Origin: Candidatus Krumholzibacteriota bacterium
Lineage (GTDB): Bacteria > Krumholzibacteriota > Krumholzibacteriia > Krumholzibacteriales > Krumholzibacteriaceae
Assembly (NCBI GenBank): GCA_016931295.1
Contig: JAFGEZ010000040.1
Location: 1-55,827, forward strand
DNA: 55,827 nt
Reading direction: 5' to 3'
In this document: in pieces, positions 8,161-16,345 of the stretch
Numbering within the stretch: position 1 is the first letter of the stretch
Layout: the number at the start of each line of letters is the position of its first letter
The notes under the pieces: generated by a model
Told to the model about the DNA's origin: nothing
Database searches by the model: none
Seen by the model: only the letters and a program-made list of their open reading frames with translations
Program-made: the position numbers and the translations under genes

Positions 8161-9162
8161 ATGAGAATCGGTCTTGACGCAATGGGCGGCGACAACGCGC
8201 CGGTGGGTATCATCGACGGCGCGATCGAGGCCGTGCGCGAACGGGACGGGCGGATCGAGGTCGTCCTCGTCGGTCCGGAACGGGTCGTGCGGGAATATCT
8301 CGAGGAACACGGGTACGGCGACGATCACATCGAGATCGTCGACGCGCCCGAGACGATCGGGATGAACGAGAGCCCGTCGCAGGCGATCCGGCGCAAGAAG
8401 GATTCCTCGATCGTCAGGGCGATGCTCCTGCAGAAGGAGGGCGCGGTCAAGGCCGTCGTGAGCGCCGGGAGCACCGGCGCGGCGGTGGTCTCGTCGCTCT
8501 TCTACCTCGGCCGGCTGAACGGGATCGACCGCCCGGCGATCGCTCTCTGGTGGCCGACGAAGACGGGGACGTCAATCATCCTCGACGGGGGCGCCAACGC
8601 CGACTGCACGCCGCGGAATTTGCTCCAGTTCGCCGAGATGGGGGCGGTCTACGCGGAATATTTCCTCGGCATGAAATCCCCCCGCGTGGGGCTGCTCTCG
8701 AACGGTGAGGAGTCGTCGAAGGGAAACGAGCTCACGCGCGAGGCCCACGCGCTCCTGGCGGCGAGCGATCTCGATTTCGCGGGGAACGTCGAGGGAGGGG
8801 ACGTGTTCGAGGGAGCCGTCGACGTCGTCGTCACCGACGGTTTCACCGGGAACGTCATGCTGAAGTTTTCCGAGAGCGTCTTCGGCTACTTCAACTGGAT
8901 GATACGGAAAGGGGTCGATTCGTCCGTGCTGGCGAGGATCGGGGCGGCGATGATGCGGCCCGTGTTCCGCGGGATGAAGCGGAAACTCGACTACGCGGAG
9001 TACGGCGGGATGCCGCTGCTCGGCGTGAACGGCGTGACGATCATCGGCCATGGCGGATCGTCCGCCCGCGCGGCGAAGAACGCGATCCTCGCGGCGGAGC
9101 GGTTCGTCGAGAGCGGAATCAACGAGCATATCAGGGCACGAACGGAGGAGACGGGGGAGTGA
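8161..9162 (+). CDS. plsX: Phosphate acyltransferase PlsX
   Basis: A 333-residue enzyme that converts acyl-ACP and phosphate to acyl-phosphate, the acyl donor for PlsY in phospholipid synthesis. The start IGLDAMGGDNAPVGIIDGA is the family hallmark. KAVVSAGSTGAAVVSSLFYLG, LDGGANADCTPRNLLQFA, GEESSKGNELT and TDGFTGNVMLK follow in the usual order. Length matches the family. The stop overlaps the fabH GTG start, giving translational coupling. Confidence 0.96.
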   Translation: MRIGLDAMGGDNAPVGIIDGAIEAVRERDGRIEVVLVGPERVVREYLEEHGYGDDHIEIVDAPETIGMNESPSQAIRRKKDSSIVRAMLLQKEGAVKAVVSAGSTGAAVVSSLFYLGRLNGIDRPAIALWWPTKTGTSIILDGGANADCTPRNLLQFAEMGAVYAEYFLGMKSPRVGLLSNGEESSKGNELTREAHALLAASDLDFAGNVEGGDVFEGAVDVVVTDGFTGNVMLKFSESVFGYFNWMIRKGVDSSVLARIGAAMMRPVFRGMKRKLDYAEYGGMPLLGVNGVTIIGHGGSSARAAKNAILAAERFVESGINEHIRARTEETGE

Positions 9163-10157
9163 CAGGCAAAGCGGGATGCAGGGGCGCGCGAATCGCGGGG
9201 ATGGGCTACTACGTTCCCGAGCGGGTGCTGACGAATCACGATCTCGAACAGATGGTCGACACGACCGACGAATGGATCGTCACCCGTTCCGGGATCAGGG
9301 AACGCCACATCGCGGCGGACGACCAGGCGGCGAGCGATCTCTCGTACGAGGCCGCCCGGAAGGCCCTCGCCGACGCGGACATCGATCCGGCCGATCTCGA
9401 TCTCATCATCGTCGCATCGGTCACCCCCGACATGTCCTTTCCCGCGACCGGATGCCTGCTGCAGGACCGGCTCGGCGCGACACGGGCCGCGGCCTTCGAT
9501 CTCAGCGCCGCCTGCTCCGGCTTCATCTACGGGACGAGCGTCGGGCGCGCGATGATCGCCAACGGCCAGGCCGACCGCATCCTCGTGGTGGGCGTCGAGC
9601 TCCTCTCGCGGATCACCGACTGGGACGACCGCGCCACCTGCGTCCTCTTCGGCGACGGGGCCGGCGCCGTCGTGCTCGAGCCCTGCGAGCCGGGCGACGG
9701 GATCCTCTCCAGCTTCATGCAGAGCGACGGCTCCCTCGGCGACCTGCTCTACCGGCCGGGGGGCGGTTCGCGGATGCCCTTGACCGAGGAACGGCTGCGG
9801 GAGGGGATGCAGTACACGAAGATGAAGGGGAACGACCTCTTCAAGTACGCCGTCCGCTCGATGGTCGACGCGGCGCACCGGACACTCGGCGACGCGGGGC
9901 TGTCGACCGGGGACGTGGATTACCTCATTCCGCACCAGGCGAACATCCGGATCATCGAGGGCGTGAGGAAACGCTTGAAACTGAAGAAGAATCAGGTCAT
10001 CGTCAACATAGACCGCATCGGCAACACCTCGTCGGCGAGCATCCCGATCGCTCTCGGCGAGATGCGGGAGCAGGGGATGCTGAAGAAGGGCGATCTCGTC
10101 ATCATGGTCGCCTTCGGCGGGGGGCTCACGTGGGGCTCCGTCCTGTTCCGGGTCTGA
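9159..10157 (+). CDS. fabH: Beta-ketoacyl-ACP synthase III
   Basis: A 332-residue condensing enzyme that starts fatty-acid synthesis from acetyl-CoA and malonyl-ACP. The catalytic Cys is in FDLSAACSGFIYG, the His in LIPHQANIRIIE and the Asn in NIDRIGNTSSASIPIAL, the complete Cys-His-Asn triad of FabH. GTG 9159 overlaps the plsX stop by four bases. The N-terminus GARIAGMGYYVPERVLTNHD and the WI.TRSGI motif are normal. Confidence 0.97.
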   Translation: MTGKAGCRGARIAGMGYYVPERVLTNHDLEQMVDTTDEWIVTRSGIRERHIAADDQAASDLSYEAARKALADADIDPADLDLIIVASVTPDMSFPATGCLLQDRLGATRAAAFDLSAACSGFIYGTSVGRAMIANGQADRILVVGVELLSRITDWDDRATCVLFGDGAGAVVLEPCEPGDGILSSFMQSDGSLGDLLYRPGGGSRMPLTEERLREGMQYTKMKGNDLFKYAVRSMVDAAHRTLGDAGLSTGDVDYLIPHQANIRIIEGVRKRLKLKKNQVIVNIDRIGNTSSASIPIALGEMREQGMLKKGDLVIMVAFGGGLTWGSVLFRV

Positions 10158-10177
10158 CGGCAAGGAGACTGAGTACG

Positions 10178-11125
10178 ATGAAGAAGACAGCGATGTTGTT
10201 TCCCGGGCAGGGATCGCAGTACGTCGGCATGGGGAAGGATCTCGTCGCGGCCTACCCCCGGATCGCGGAGATCTACAGGGAAGCGGACGAGACCCTCGGC
10301 CAGTTCTTCTCGCGCCTCTGCTTCGGCGGCGAGGCGGAGGTCCTCACCGAGACCCGCAACGCGCAGCCGGCGATTCTACTCAACAGCGTCGCCGTCGCGA
10401 CGATCCTGCGCGAGGAAGGCGGCGTGGAGCCGGCGATCGCGGCCGGGCACAGTCTCGGCGAATACTCGGCCCTCGCGGCGGTCGGCGTGCTCGCGCCGAT
10501 GGACGCGCTGCGCATCGTGCGCAAGCGCGGCGAGCTGATGTACGAGGCGGGGCTGCGCCAGCCCGGCACGATGGCGGCGATCATCGGCCTGGAGGCGGAG
10601 ACGGTCGAGGAGATCTGCCGCGCCGCGTCGACGGGCGAAGAGACGGTCGTCATCGCCAATCTCAATTCCCCCGGGCAGATCGTCGTCTCCGGGCACATTC
10701 CGGCAGTCGAGCGCGCCATGGAATCGGCCACGGCCGCGGGGGCGAAGAAGGCGGTCAAGCTGAACGTCTCCGGCGCCTTCCATTCGCCGCTCGTCGCCTC
10801 GGCACAGGATGAGCTCGTCTCCTTCATCGGGCAGTTCGACTTCCATCCCGCCCGTGCGGGAGTCGTTTCGAACGCCGACGCGAAACTCGTCCGCGAGCGC
10901 GGCGAGATCGTCGATGCGCTCTCGCGCCAGCTCACCAGCCCCGTGCGATGGACCGAATCGATGCGCGTCCTTCTCGACGGATGGGACGGGGAGATCATGG
11001 AGATCGGTCCGGGCAAGGTCCTTTCCGGCCTCATGAAGCGCATCGACCGGTCGCGGCCGGTCGAGACGGTCGGCACGGCCGCGGCGCTCGAGGCGTACGT
11101 CGCGCCCGAGGTCGAGATCGCCTGA
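10178..11125 (+). CDS. fabD: Malonyl-CoA:ACP transacylase
   Basis: A 315-residue enzyme that loads malonyl onto ACP. FPGQGSQYVGMG at the N-terminus, the nucleophile serine in AAGHSLGEYSAL, and the catalytic His in VSGAFHSPLV are all present. AAGGAG lies ten bases before ATG 10178. It follows fabH by 20 bases in the same operon. Confidence 0.97.
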   Translation: MKKTAMLFPGQGSQYVGMGKDLVAAYPRIAEIYREADETLGQFFSRLCFGGEAEVLTETRNAQPAILLNSVAVATILREEGGVEPAIAAGHSLGEYSALAAVGVLAPMDALRIVRKRGELMYEAGLRQPGTMAAIIGLEAETVEEICRAASTGEETVVIANLNSPGQIVVSGHIPAVERAMESATAAGAKKAVKLNVSGAFHSPLVASAQDELVSFIGQFDFHPARAGVVSNADAKLVRERGEIVDALSRQLTSPVRWTESMRVLLDGWDGEIMEIGPGKVLSGLMKRIDRSRPVETVGTAAALEAYVAPEVEIA

Positions 11126-11133
11126 TCTTCTGC

Positions 11134-11162
11134 TTTACCGGCGACCGAGATTCTGGTATACA
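11134..11162 (+). promoter_or_regulatory. Putative extended -10 promoter for fabG-acpP
   Basis: TTTACC (11134-11139) and TATACA (11157-11162) are 17 bases apart, and the -10 is preceded by TGG, an extended -10 (TGn). The transcript would begin near 11169, about 33 bases before fabG. This would allow fabG and acpP to be transcribed independently of the upstream fab genes. Confidence 0.55.
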
Positions 11163-11201
11163 GGGGCGTTCCCGGCGCCGCAAGCTGAAGGAATGGATGA
11201 G

Positions 11202-11948
11202 ATGAATGGAATGAAGGGAAAAACGGCCATCGTGACCGGCGCGGGCCAGGGGATCGGCAGGGATATCGCCCTGGCGCTCGCCGCGCGGGGTGTCGACACG
11301 GCCGTCATCGACGTCAACGCCGCGGGAGCGGAAGAGACGGCGGCGCTCGTCGAACAGGCGGGGGCCGGCTCGCTGGCGCTCGCCTGCGACGTCGGCGACC
11401 TGGGACAGGCGCAGGAGTGCGTCGCGAAGACGCTCGCCTGGCGGAAGCAGGTGCACTTCCTCGTGAACAATGCAGGCATCGCGAGGGACAACCTGCTCAT
11501 CAGGATGAGCGAGGCGGAGTGGGACGCCGTGATCAGGGTGAACCTGACCGGCGCCTTCAACTTCACCAAGGCGATCGCGCGGCACATGTTCAAGATGCGG
11601 TGCGGCAGGATCGTGAACATCTCGTCGGTCATCGGCCTCATGGGCAACATCGGCCAGGTCAACTACGCCGCCAGCAAGGCCGGCGTCATCGGCCTGACGA
11701 AGTCGGCGGCCAGGGAGATGGCGGCGAGAAACGTCACGGTCAACGCCGTGGCCCCCGGTTTCATCGAGACGGCGATGACGGACGCGCTTCCGGAGAAGGC
11801 GCGCGAGGAGATGCTCCGTCTCATTCCGCTCGGAGCGTTCGGAACGGGGCGCGACGTCGCGAACGTCGTCCTCTTCCTGCTCTCCGACATGGGTTCCTAT
11901 GTCACCGGGCAGGTCCTGCACTGCGACGGCGGCATGGTGATGTCCTGA
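11202..11948 (+). CDS. fabG: 3-oxoacyl-ACP reductase
   Basis: An NADPH-dependent short-chain dehydrogenase of 248 residues that reduces 3-ketoacyl-ACP. It has the cofactor motif [19 protein letters not shown] at residue 90 or so, the catalytic Ser in [11 protein letters not shown] and the YAASK motif (Tyr and Lys), then [15 protein letters not shown]. Three in-frame ATGs (11193, 11202, 11211) are possible; AAGGA at 11188-11192 is best spaced for 11202. It is followed 29 bases later by acpP. Confidence 0.96.
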   Translation: MNGMKGKTAIVTGAGQGIGRDIALALAARGVDTAVIDVNAAGAEETAALVEQAGAGSLALACDVGDLGQAQECVAKTLAWRKQVHFLVNNAGIARDNLLIRMSEAEWDAVIRVNLTGAFNFTKAIARHMFKMRCGRIVNISSVIGLMGNIGQVNYAASKAGVIGLTKSAAREMAARNVTVNAVAPGFIETAMTDALPEKAREEMLRLIPLGAFGTGRDVANVVLFLLSDMGSYVTGQVLHCDGGMVMS

Positions 11949-11977
11949 ACGAACGTTTACAGGAGGTACGACGCAAG

Positions 11978-12211
11978 ATGACGATCGAGGAACGGGTAAA
12001 GAAAGTCGTCGAGGAGCAGCTTTCGGTCAACGAGGATCAGATCACGCGCGAAGCGTCCTTCATAGACGATCTCGGCGCCGATTCCCTCGACACGGTGGAA
12101 CTCGTCATGGCTCTCGAGGAGGAATTCGGCATCGAGATCCCCGACGAGGAAGCCGAGAAGATCACGAAGGTCGGCGAGGCCATCGATTACATCGAGGGTC
12201 ACAGCGAATAA
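11978..12211 (+). CDS. acpP: Acyl carrier protein
   Basis: A 77-residue acidic ACP. The phosphopantetheine attachment serine is Ser36 in [20 protein letters not shown]. Length and charge are typical. AGGAGGT lies ten bases before ATG 11978, a very strong ribosome-binding site, as expected for one of the most abundant cell proteins. A perfect hairpin follows the gene before fabF. Confidence 0.98.
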   Translation: MTIEERVKKVVEEQLSVNEDQITREASFIDDLGADSLDTVELVMALEEEFGIEIPDEEAEKITKVGEAIDYIEGHSE

Positions 12212-12217
12212 TCCGGG

Positions 12218-12239
12218 GCGCCGGCCTCTGCGCCGGCGC
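12218..12239 (+). other. Hairpin in the acpP-fabF spacer
   Basis: GCGCCGG (12218-12224) pairs perfectly with CCGGCGC (12233-12239) across an 8-base loop. There is no T tract, so it is not a classical terminator. It may be an attenuating or mRNA-stabilising element that sets acpP above fabF expression. Confidence 0.4.
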
Positions 12240-12267
12240 GACCGGCATCAACGATACGGGGGGCGAA

Positions 12268-13515
12268 GTGTCTGGAAACGGCAGAAGGGTGGTCGTCACC
12301 GGTCTCGGGCTCATCAGCCCGTGCGGCAATGATGTCCAGTCGGCATGGGAGGCCGTACTCGCTCGCAGGAGCGGGATCGACAGGATCGGGGCCTTCGACG
12401 TCGGCGAGTACACCTCGCAGATCGGCGGCGAGATCAAGGACTTCGATCCGACGACCGTCATCGACAAGAAGGAAGCCCGGCGGATGGACCGCTTCACCCA
12501 GCTCGCCATCGCCGCCTCCGTCGAGGCGATGAACTCGGCGGGGCTGGGAGAGGGCGTCGAGGACAGCGACCGGTTCGGGACGATCATCGGCTCGGGGATC
12601 GGGGGGATCTACACCTTCGAGACCCAGCACGAGAATCTCATCGCGAAGGGCCCGTCGCGCATCAGCCCCTTCTTCATCCCGATGATGATCTCCGACATGG
12701 CAGCCGGCCTCGTGTCGGTGCGATTCGGACTGAAGGGACCGAACTTCTGCACGGTTTCGGCCTGCGCCTCCGGCGGTCACGCGATCGCCACCGCCTGTCT
12801 CACCATCAAGCACGGACTCGCGGACGCCGTTCTCACGGGCGGCGCCGAGGCGACGATCTCGCCCATGGCGCTCGGCGGCTTCTGCTCGATGAAGGCGTTG
12901 TCCACGCGGAACGACGAGCCGCAGCGGGCAAGCCGGCCCTTCGATCGCGACCGGGACGGCTTCATCATGGCCGAAGGGTCCGGCATGGTCGTCATCGAGG
13001 AGCTCGAGCACGCCCGGGCGCGCGGCGCGACGATCCTCGCCGAGCTCGTCGGCATCGGGATGACGGGGGACGCGTACCACATGACCTCGCCCGCTCCCGA
13101 AGGGGAGGGGCAGGGACGCGCGATGAAGATGGCGCTCGACGACGCCGGCATCGAGCCGAAGGACGTCGATTACATCAACGCGCACGGCACGTCGACGCAG
13201 CTCAACGACCCGGGAGAGGCCGCGGCGATCAGGCGGGTCTTCGGCGAGGGCCCTGCCGCGCCGAAGGTCAGCTCGACCAAGTCGAGCCACGGCCATCTGC
13301 TCGGCGCCGCCGCCGGCCACGAACTGGTGATCTGCGTCAGGGCCATCGGGGAGAACATGCTCCCGCCGACGGCGAACCTGGAGAATGTCGATCCGGCGTG
13401 CGAGCTCAACCACGTCTTCGAGGCGGAGAAGGCCGAGTTGACGTACGTGATGAGCAACTCCTTCGGATTCGGCGGACACAACGTCAGCCTGCTGCTGAAG
13501 CGGTACGGGGAATAG
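12268..13515 (+). CDS. fabF: Beta-ketoacyl-ACP synthase II
   Basis: A 415-residue elongating condensing enzyme. The active-site Cys is in VSACASGGHAIATAC, and the two His are in NAHGTSTQLND and KSSHGHLLGAAAGHE, completing the Cys-His-His triad that distinguishes KAS I/II from FabH. GTG 12268 follows a G-rich stretch (GGGGGGCG). The arrangement acpP-fabF-rnc is widely conserved. Confidence 0.97.
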   Translation: MSGNGRRVVVTGLGLISPCGNDVQSAWEAVLARRSGIDRIGAFDVGEYTSQIGGEIKDFDPTTVIDKKEARRMDRFTQLAIAASVEAMNSAGLGEGVEDSDRFGTIIGSGIGGIYTFETQHENLIAKGPSRISPFFIPMMISDMAAGLVSVRFGLKGPNFCTVSACASGGHAIATACLTIKHGLADAVLTGGAEATISPMALGGFCSMKALSTRNDEPQRASRPFDRDRDGFIMAEGSGMVVIEELEHARARGATILAELVGIGMTGDAYHMTSPAPEGEGQGRAMKMALDDAGIEPKDVDYINAHGTSTQLNDPGEAAAIRRVFGEGPAAPKVSSTKSSHGHLLGAAAGHELVICVRAIGENMLPPTANLENVDPACELNHVFEAEKAELTYVMSNSFGFGGHNVSLLLKRYGE

Positions 13516-13526
13516 GCCTCGTCGAG

Positions 13527-14312
13527 ATGAAACGCTTGACCGCCATCTTTCGTCGTCTTTTCGGCGCCGGCCGGCCGGCCGCGACCGCCGGCTTCGGCGG
13601 ATTCGAGAAGAAGATCGGGTATCGTTTCGAAAATGGCGCGTTGCTCCTCGAGGCGCTGACCCACCGGTCGACCCTCGGCGAACTCAGGCCGGGGGAATCG
13701 GGGATCACCTACGAACGCTTCGAATTCCTCGGTGACTCGGTGCTCGCGCTCGTCACGAGCGACTATCTCGTGCGGAATTTCCCCGACGAGGACGAGGGGC
13801 AGCTCACCCAGAAGAAATCCCTGCTCGTGTCACAGACCGTCCTCGCGAAGAAGGCGGTCGCCATCGACCTCGCCTCGCACATCATCGTCTCCGGCAACGC
13901 GTCGCGGGGCGGAGTGGCCGACCAGGACTCCGTGACCGCGGCCGCCCTCGAGGCCGTGATCGGCGCGGTATACCTGGACGGCGGGCTCGAGCCCGCCCGC
14001 GACCTCATCGAGGAGCTGATCCTCGATGACATCGACAAGACGCTCGAGCATTCGGATCACATCAACTACAAGAGCCTCATCCAGGAACTCACGCAGTCGC
14101 GGTTCAAGACCTATCCGATCTACAAGGTGAGATCCACGTCGGGCCCGGAGCACGACAAGGTCTTCCTCGTCGAGGTGCACGTCGCCGGGCGCATCCGCGG
14201 GAAGGGGCGCGGGAAGAGCAAGAAGGACGCCGAGCAGATGGCGGCGAAGAACGCCCTCTCGAACATGCGACACCGCCACCGCGGCAGGCGGGGAGGGAAG
14301 AGTGACCGTTAG
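13527..14312 (+). CDS. rnc: Ribonuclease III, with a non-standard metal-site residue
   Basis: A 261-residue double-strand-specific endoribonuclease for rRNA and mRNA processing. The signature YERFEFLGDSVLALV is intact (Glu63, Glu66, Asp70), and the C-terminal dsRNA-binding domain has KGRGKSKKDAEQMAAKNAL. The second half of the active site normally reads D-x-x-E-A-xIGA; here it reads AALEAVIGAVYLDGG, so the conserved Asp (E. coli Asp114) is Ala139 while Glu142 is kept. The sequence around codon 139 (gcc at 13941-13943) is in clear coding frame. It starts 11 bases after fabF and overlaps the next gene. The protein may have altered metal binding or simply a lineage variant. Confidence 0.93.
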   Translation: MKRLTAIFRRLFGAGRPAATAGFGGFEKKIGYRFENGALLLEALTHRSTLGELRPGESGITYERFEFLGDSVLALVTSDYLVRNFPDEDEGQLTQKKSLLVSQTVLAKKAVAIDLASHIIVSGNASRGGVADQDSVTAAALEAVIGAVYLDGGLEPARDLIEELILDDIDKTLEHSDHINYKSLIQELTQSRFKTYPIYKVRSTSGPEHDKVFLVEVHVAGRIRGKGRGKSKKDAEQMAAKNALSNMRHRHRGRRGGKSDR

Positions 14313-14787
14313 GAAGGTGAAGCACGCTCCGTTCACCTTCGGCGGGGACCCCGCGGCCTTCTGCGAGGAATGCAGGCTGCCCTGCCGCCTCGACGAGATG
14401 CAGGTCGACTGCCACCGCCGGTTCTTTCTCCATGGTCTCGTGAACTGCTCGTACTTCGTCTACGGCCACTGCTTTCTCGTCGACGAGCCCGGCTGCGTCT
14501 TCGACAACGGCGGGAAGCACGATTCCTACTGGCTCCAGCTGCTCAACACGTGGTTCCACAACGCCGGCGGAGTGCCCGAGGACGAGGAGTTCCTCCGCCG
14601 CCGGGGTGAGGTGGAAGCGCTGATCGAGGAACAGATCACCCGCCAGAACGTCTTCCTCTGCCGGTACCTCGAGGAATACTACAACCGGGTGATGGAGACC
14701 GGAGGGGGCCTGGGCGAGAAGATGCTCTCCCGCCTCGACGACGCGTATCTCTCCCTGCTCCGCGGGATCAGACGGAAGACGGACTAG
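14302..14787 (+). CDS. Cys-rich protein of unknown function
   Basis: A 161-residue protein I do not recognise. Its N-terminal half holds a run of cysteines: CEECRLPC, then DCHRRFFLHGLVNCSYF, then GHCFLVDEPGCVFDNGG, giving seven Cys and several His in about 50 residues, which suggests zinc or another metal. The C-terminal half is predicted alpha-helical (EEFLRRRGEVEALIEEQITR, then LCRYLEEYYNRVME). No signal peptide or membrane segment is apparent, so it should be cytosolic. GTG 14302 lies inside the end of rnc (11-base overlap), so it is translated with RNase III and may act with it or with fatty-acid genes. Function unknown. Confidence 0.75.
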   Translation: MTVRKVKHAPFTFGGDPAAFCEECRLPCRLDEMQVDCHRRFFLHGLVNCSYFVYGHCFLVDEPGCVFDNGGKHDSYWLQLLNTWFHNAGGVPEDEEFLRRRGEVEALIEEQITRQNVFLCRYLEEYYNRVMETGGGLGEKMLSRLDDAYLSLLRGIRRKTD

Positions 14788-14789
14788 GT

Positions 14790-14814
14790 CGGTCCGGGAC
14801 CGCTCAGAAGCGGT
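14790..14814. terminator. Inverted repeats at a convergent gene end
   Basis: CGGTCCGGGACCG (14790-14802) is a perfect palindrome about a central G. It abuts ACCGCT/AGCGGT (14799-14804 and 14809-14814) with a 4-base loop. The pair lies between the Cys-rich gene and the convergent barrel gene. There is no T tract on either strand, so it is at best a weak bidirectional terminator. Confidence 0.35.
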
Positions 14815-16114
14815 ATCCCCCCGAGACGACGATCTCCGTGATGTCCCGTTTCTCGGAGAATTCCCCCGTATCCCGATCGAATCCGCCGAAGGCGACGGCT
14901 GCGTCGATCAAAAAGACGCGGTCGACGACGGCGCCGATGCCGAAGGTGAAGAGGTGGCGGTCGGTGCCGATCTCGTAGTCGGCCACGATCGATTCGGGCG
15001 CGTCGTCGACGATCAGGCTGATCTCGTCGATCGACCGCGTCACGAGCGGCGCGTAGGAGTAGCCGCCCCGGAAACTCATCGCCGGCCAGGGAAGCCTGAT
15101 CTCCGCGCCGAAACAGAGGTTCCACACGTCGTCCAGCACGTCGCGCCCCGGCGCGAACTCGTCGTCGAGGCGCTGCCCCTCGTATTTCGTCTGGGTCCAG
15201 TCGACGTATTCGACGTCGGCCGTGACGAGGACGAGGTCGGTGACGAGGGCGAGACCCCCGCGGAAGCGCATCGGCAGGGTGTAGTCCTCCTCGATGATCC
15301 CCCATGCGGGATCGCTTTCCCAGCCGACGTACGGGCCGCTCTTGTAGGTGCCGCTGTAGTCGACGACGCCGTCGCCGTCGTAGCTCAGCCAGGCCGGGCT
15401 CGAGACCGTCACGCCGGCCTGGAGCGCCTCGTGGGGAAAGAACATGACGCCGAACTCGAGGGAGACGCCGTCGAGATCGACCTCGACGTCGTCGGTATAG
15501 AGGGCGATCGAATCGGTGTCCTCGTAGCGTATCTCGTCGACGATGTCGAGGGACTGTTCCCAGACGACGAGCGCCGCGCCGAGGGCGACGGCGGGAGAAA
15601 GGTCCACGCCGATGCCGAACCGGTACTGGTAGATCGTCCCGCTCTGCATGTAGCGGTTCATCGACATCGCGCCGCCGCTCCACAGCCCCGACTTGATCCA
15701 CTCGAGATCCCCCGTTCCCGCGCGGAAGACGCCGACGCCGAGGACGATGTTGTTGTCCATCTCCTCGTAGGGGAAGACGCCCGCGAGATGCCCGAGGGAC
15801 GTGTAGGAACCGCCCTGCGCCGAGCGGAGGCCGCCATAGGCGTTGTCGATGTCGACGGACACGTGGTGGATGCCGATCGAGAAGGCGTTCCGATCCACCT
15901 GGACGAGGCCGGCGGGATTGTAGACGAGGCCGAAAACGTCGTCCGAGACCGCCGTGTACGCGCCGCCGAGCGCGAAGGGGCGCGCGCCGGTCCGCGTTGG
16001 ATCCATGATGCCGAACCGTTCCAGCATCACGGCCTGGAACACCTGCGCGCCCGCCGTCCCGTGGATGAGAACGGCCGCGAGCGCCGTCAGAAAAAGGAGT
16101 CGTCTCTTTTTCAT
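14804..16114 (-). CDS. PorV/OmpP1-like outer-membrane beta-barrel protein
   Basis: A 436-residue exported protein. Residues 1-23 are a signal peptide (MKKRRLLFLTALAAVLIHG, cleaved after AGA). The mature N-terminus has ARPFALGGAYTAVSDDVFG followed by YNPAGL, the pattern of PorV/PorQ and FadL-related barrels in which an N-terminal plug region precedes the strands. Alternating hydrophobic segments follow, and the protein ends in GGYRF, the C-terminal Phe used by the BAM machinery. In Bacteroidetes PorV proteins serve type IX secretion; nothing else in the window indicates that system, so function is left open. It has its own promoter and is divergent from the TPR gene. Confidence 0.75.
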   Translation of the reverse strand: MKKRRLLFLTALAAVLIHGTAGAQVFQAVMLERFGIMDPTRTGARPFALGGAYTAVSDDVFGLVYNPAGLVQVDRNAFSIGIHHVSVDIDNAYGGLRSAQGGSYTSLGHLAGVFPYEEMDNNIVLGVGVFRAGTGDLEWIKSGLWSGGAMSMNRYMQSGTIYQYRFGIGVDLSPAVALGAALVVWEQSLDIVDEIRYEDTDSIALYTDDVEVDLDGVSLEFGVMFFPHEALQAGVTVSSPAWLSYDGDGVVDYSGTYKSGPYVGWESDPAWGIIEEDYTLPMRFRGGLALVTDLVLVTADVEYVDWTQTKYEGQRLDDEFAPGRDVLDDVWNLCFGAEIRLPWPAMSFRGGYSYAPLVTRSIDEISLIVDDAPESIVADYEIGTDRHLFTFGIGAVVDRVFLIDAAVAFGGFDRDTGEFSEKRDITEIVVSGGYRF

Positions 16115-16225
16115 CGGAAGATCCTTTCATCAGGGCGGGACGCGACCTCCCGCCGCGGCCGGATCGTCATCCGGATCCCTCCGGCGCCGCCGCGCGTCAC
16201 CACGATCGGGAACCCGGCGACGACA

Positions 16226-16255
16226 AGTATACCGCTCCGTCCCCGGGGAAGTCAA
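16226..16255 (-). promoter_or_regulatory. Sigma70 promoter for the PorV-like gene
   Basis: On the minus strand TTGACT (16255-16250) and TATACT (16231-16226) are separated by 18 bases, each 5/6 to consensus. Transcription would start near 16219, about 105 bases before the ATG at 16114. Confidence 0.65.
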
Positions 16256-16310
16256 CGCAACGAAGCAAACGAAAGAAACGAATGGAGCCCGGCGAAATGT
16301 CATCGGGGAT

Positions 16311-16339
16311 TTGCTCCGCGCCCCCCGCCGGGTTATACT
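16311..16339 (+). promoter_or_regulatory. Promoter abutting the TPR gene start
   Basis: TTGCTC (16311-16316) and TATACT (16334-16339) are 17 bases apart. The predicted start site (about 16346) coincides with the first ATG of the TPR gene, so the mRNA would be leaderless or have about 15 bases before the second ATG at 16361. Confidence 0.55.
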
Positions 16340-16345
16340 TGACGC

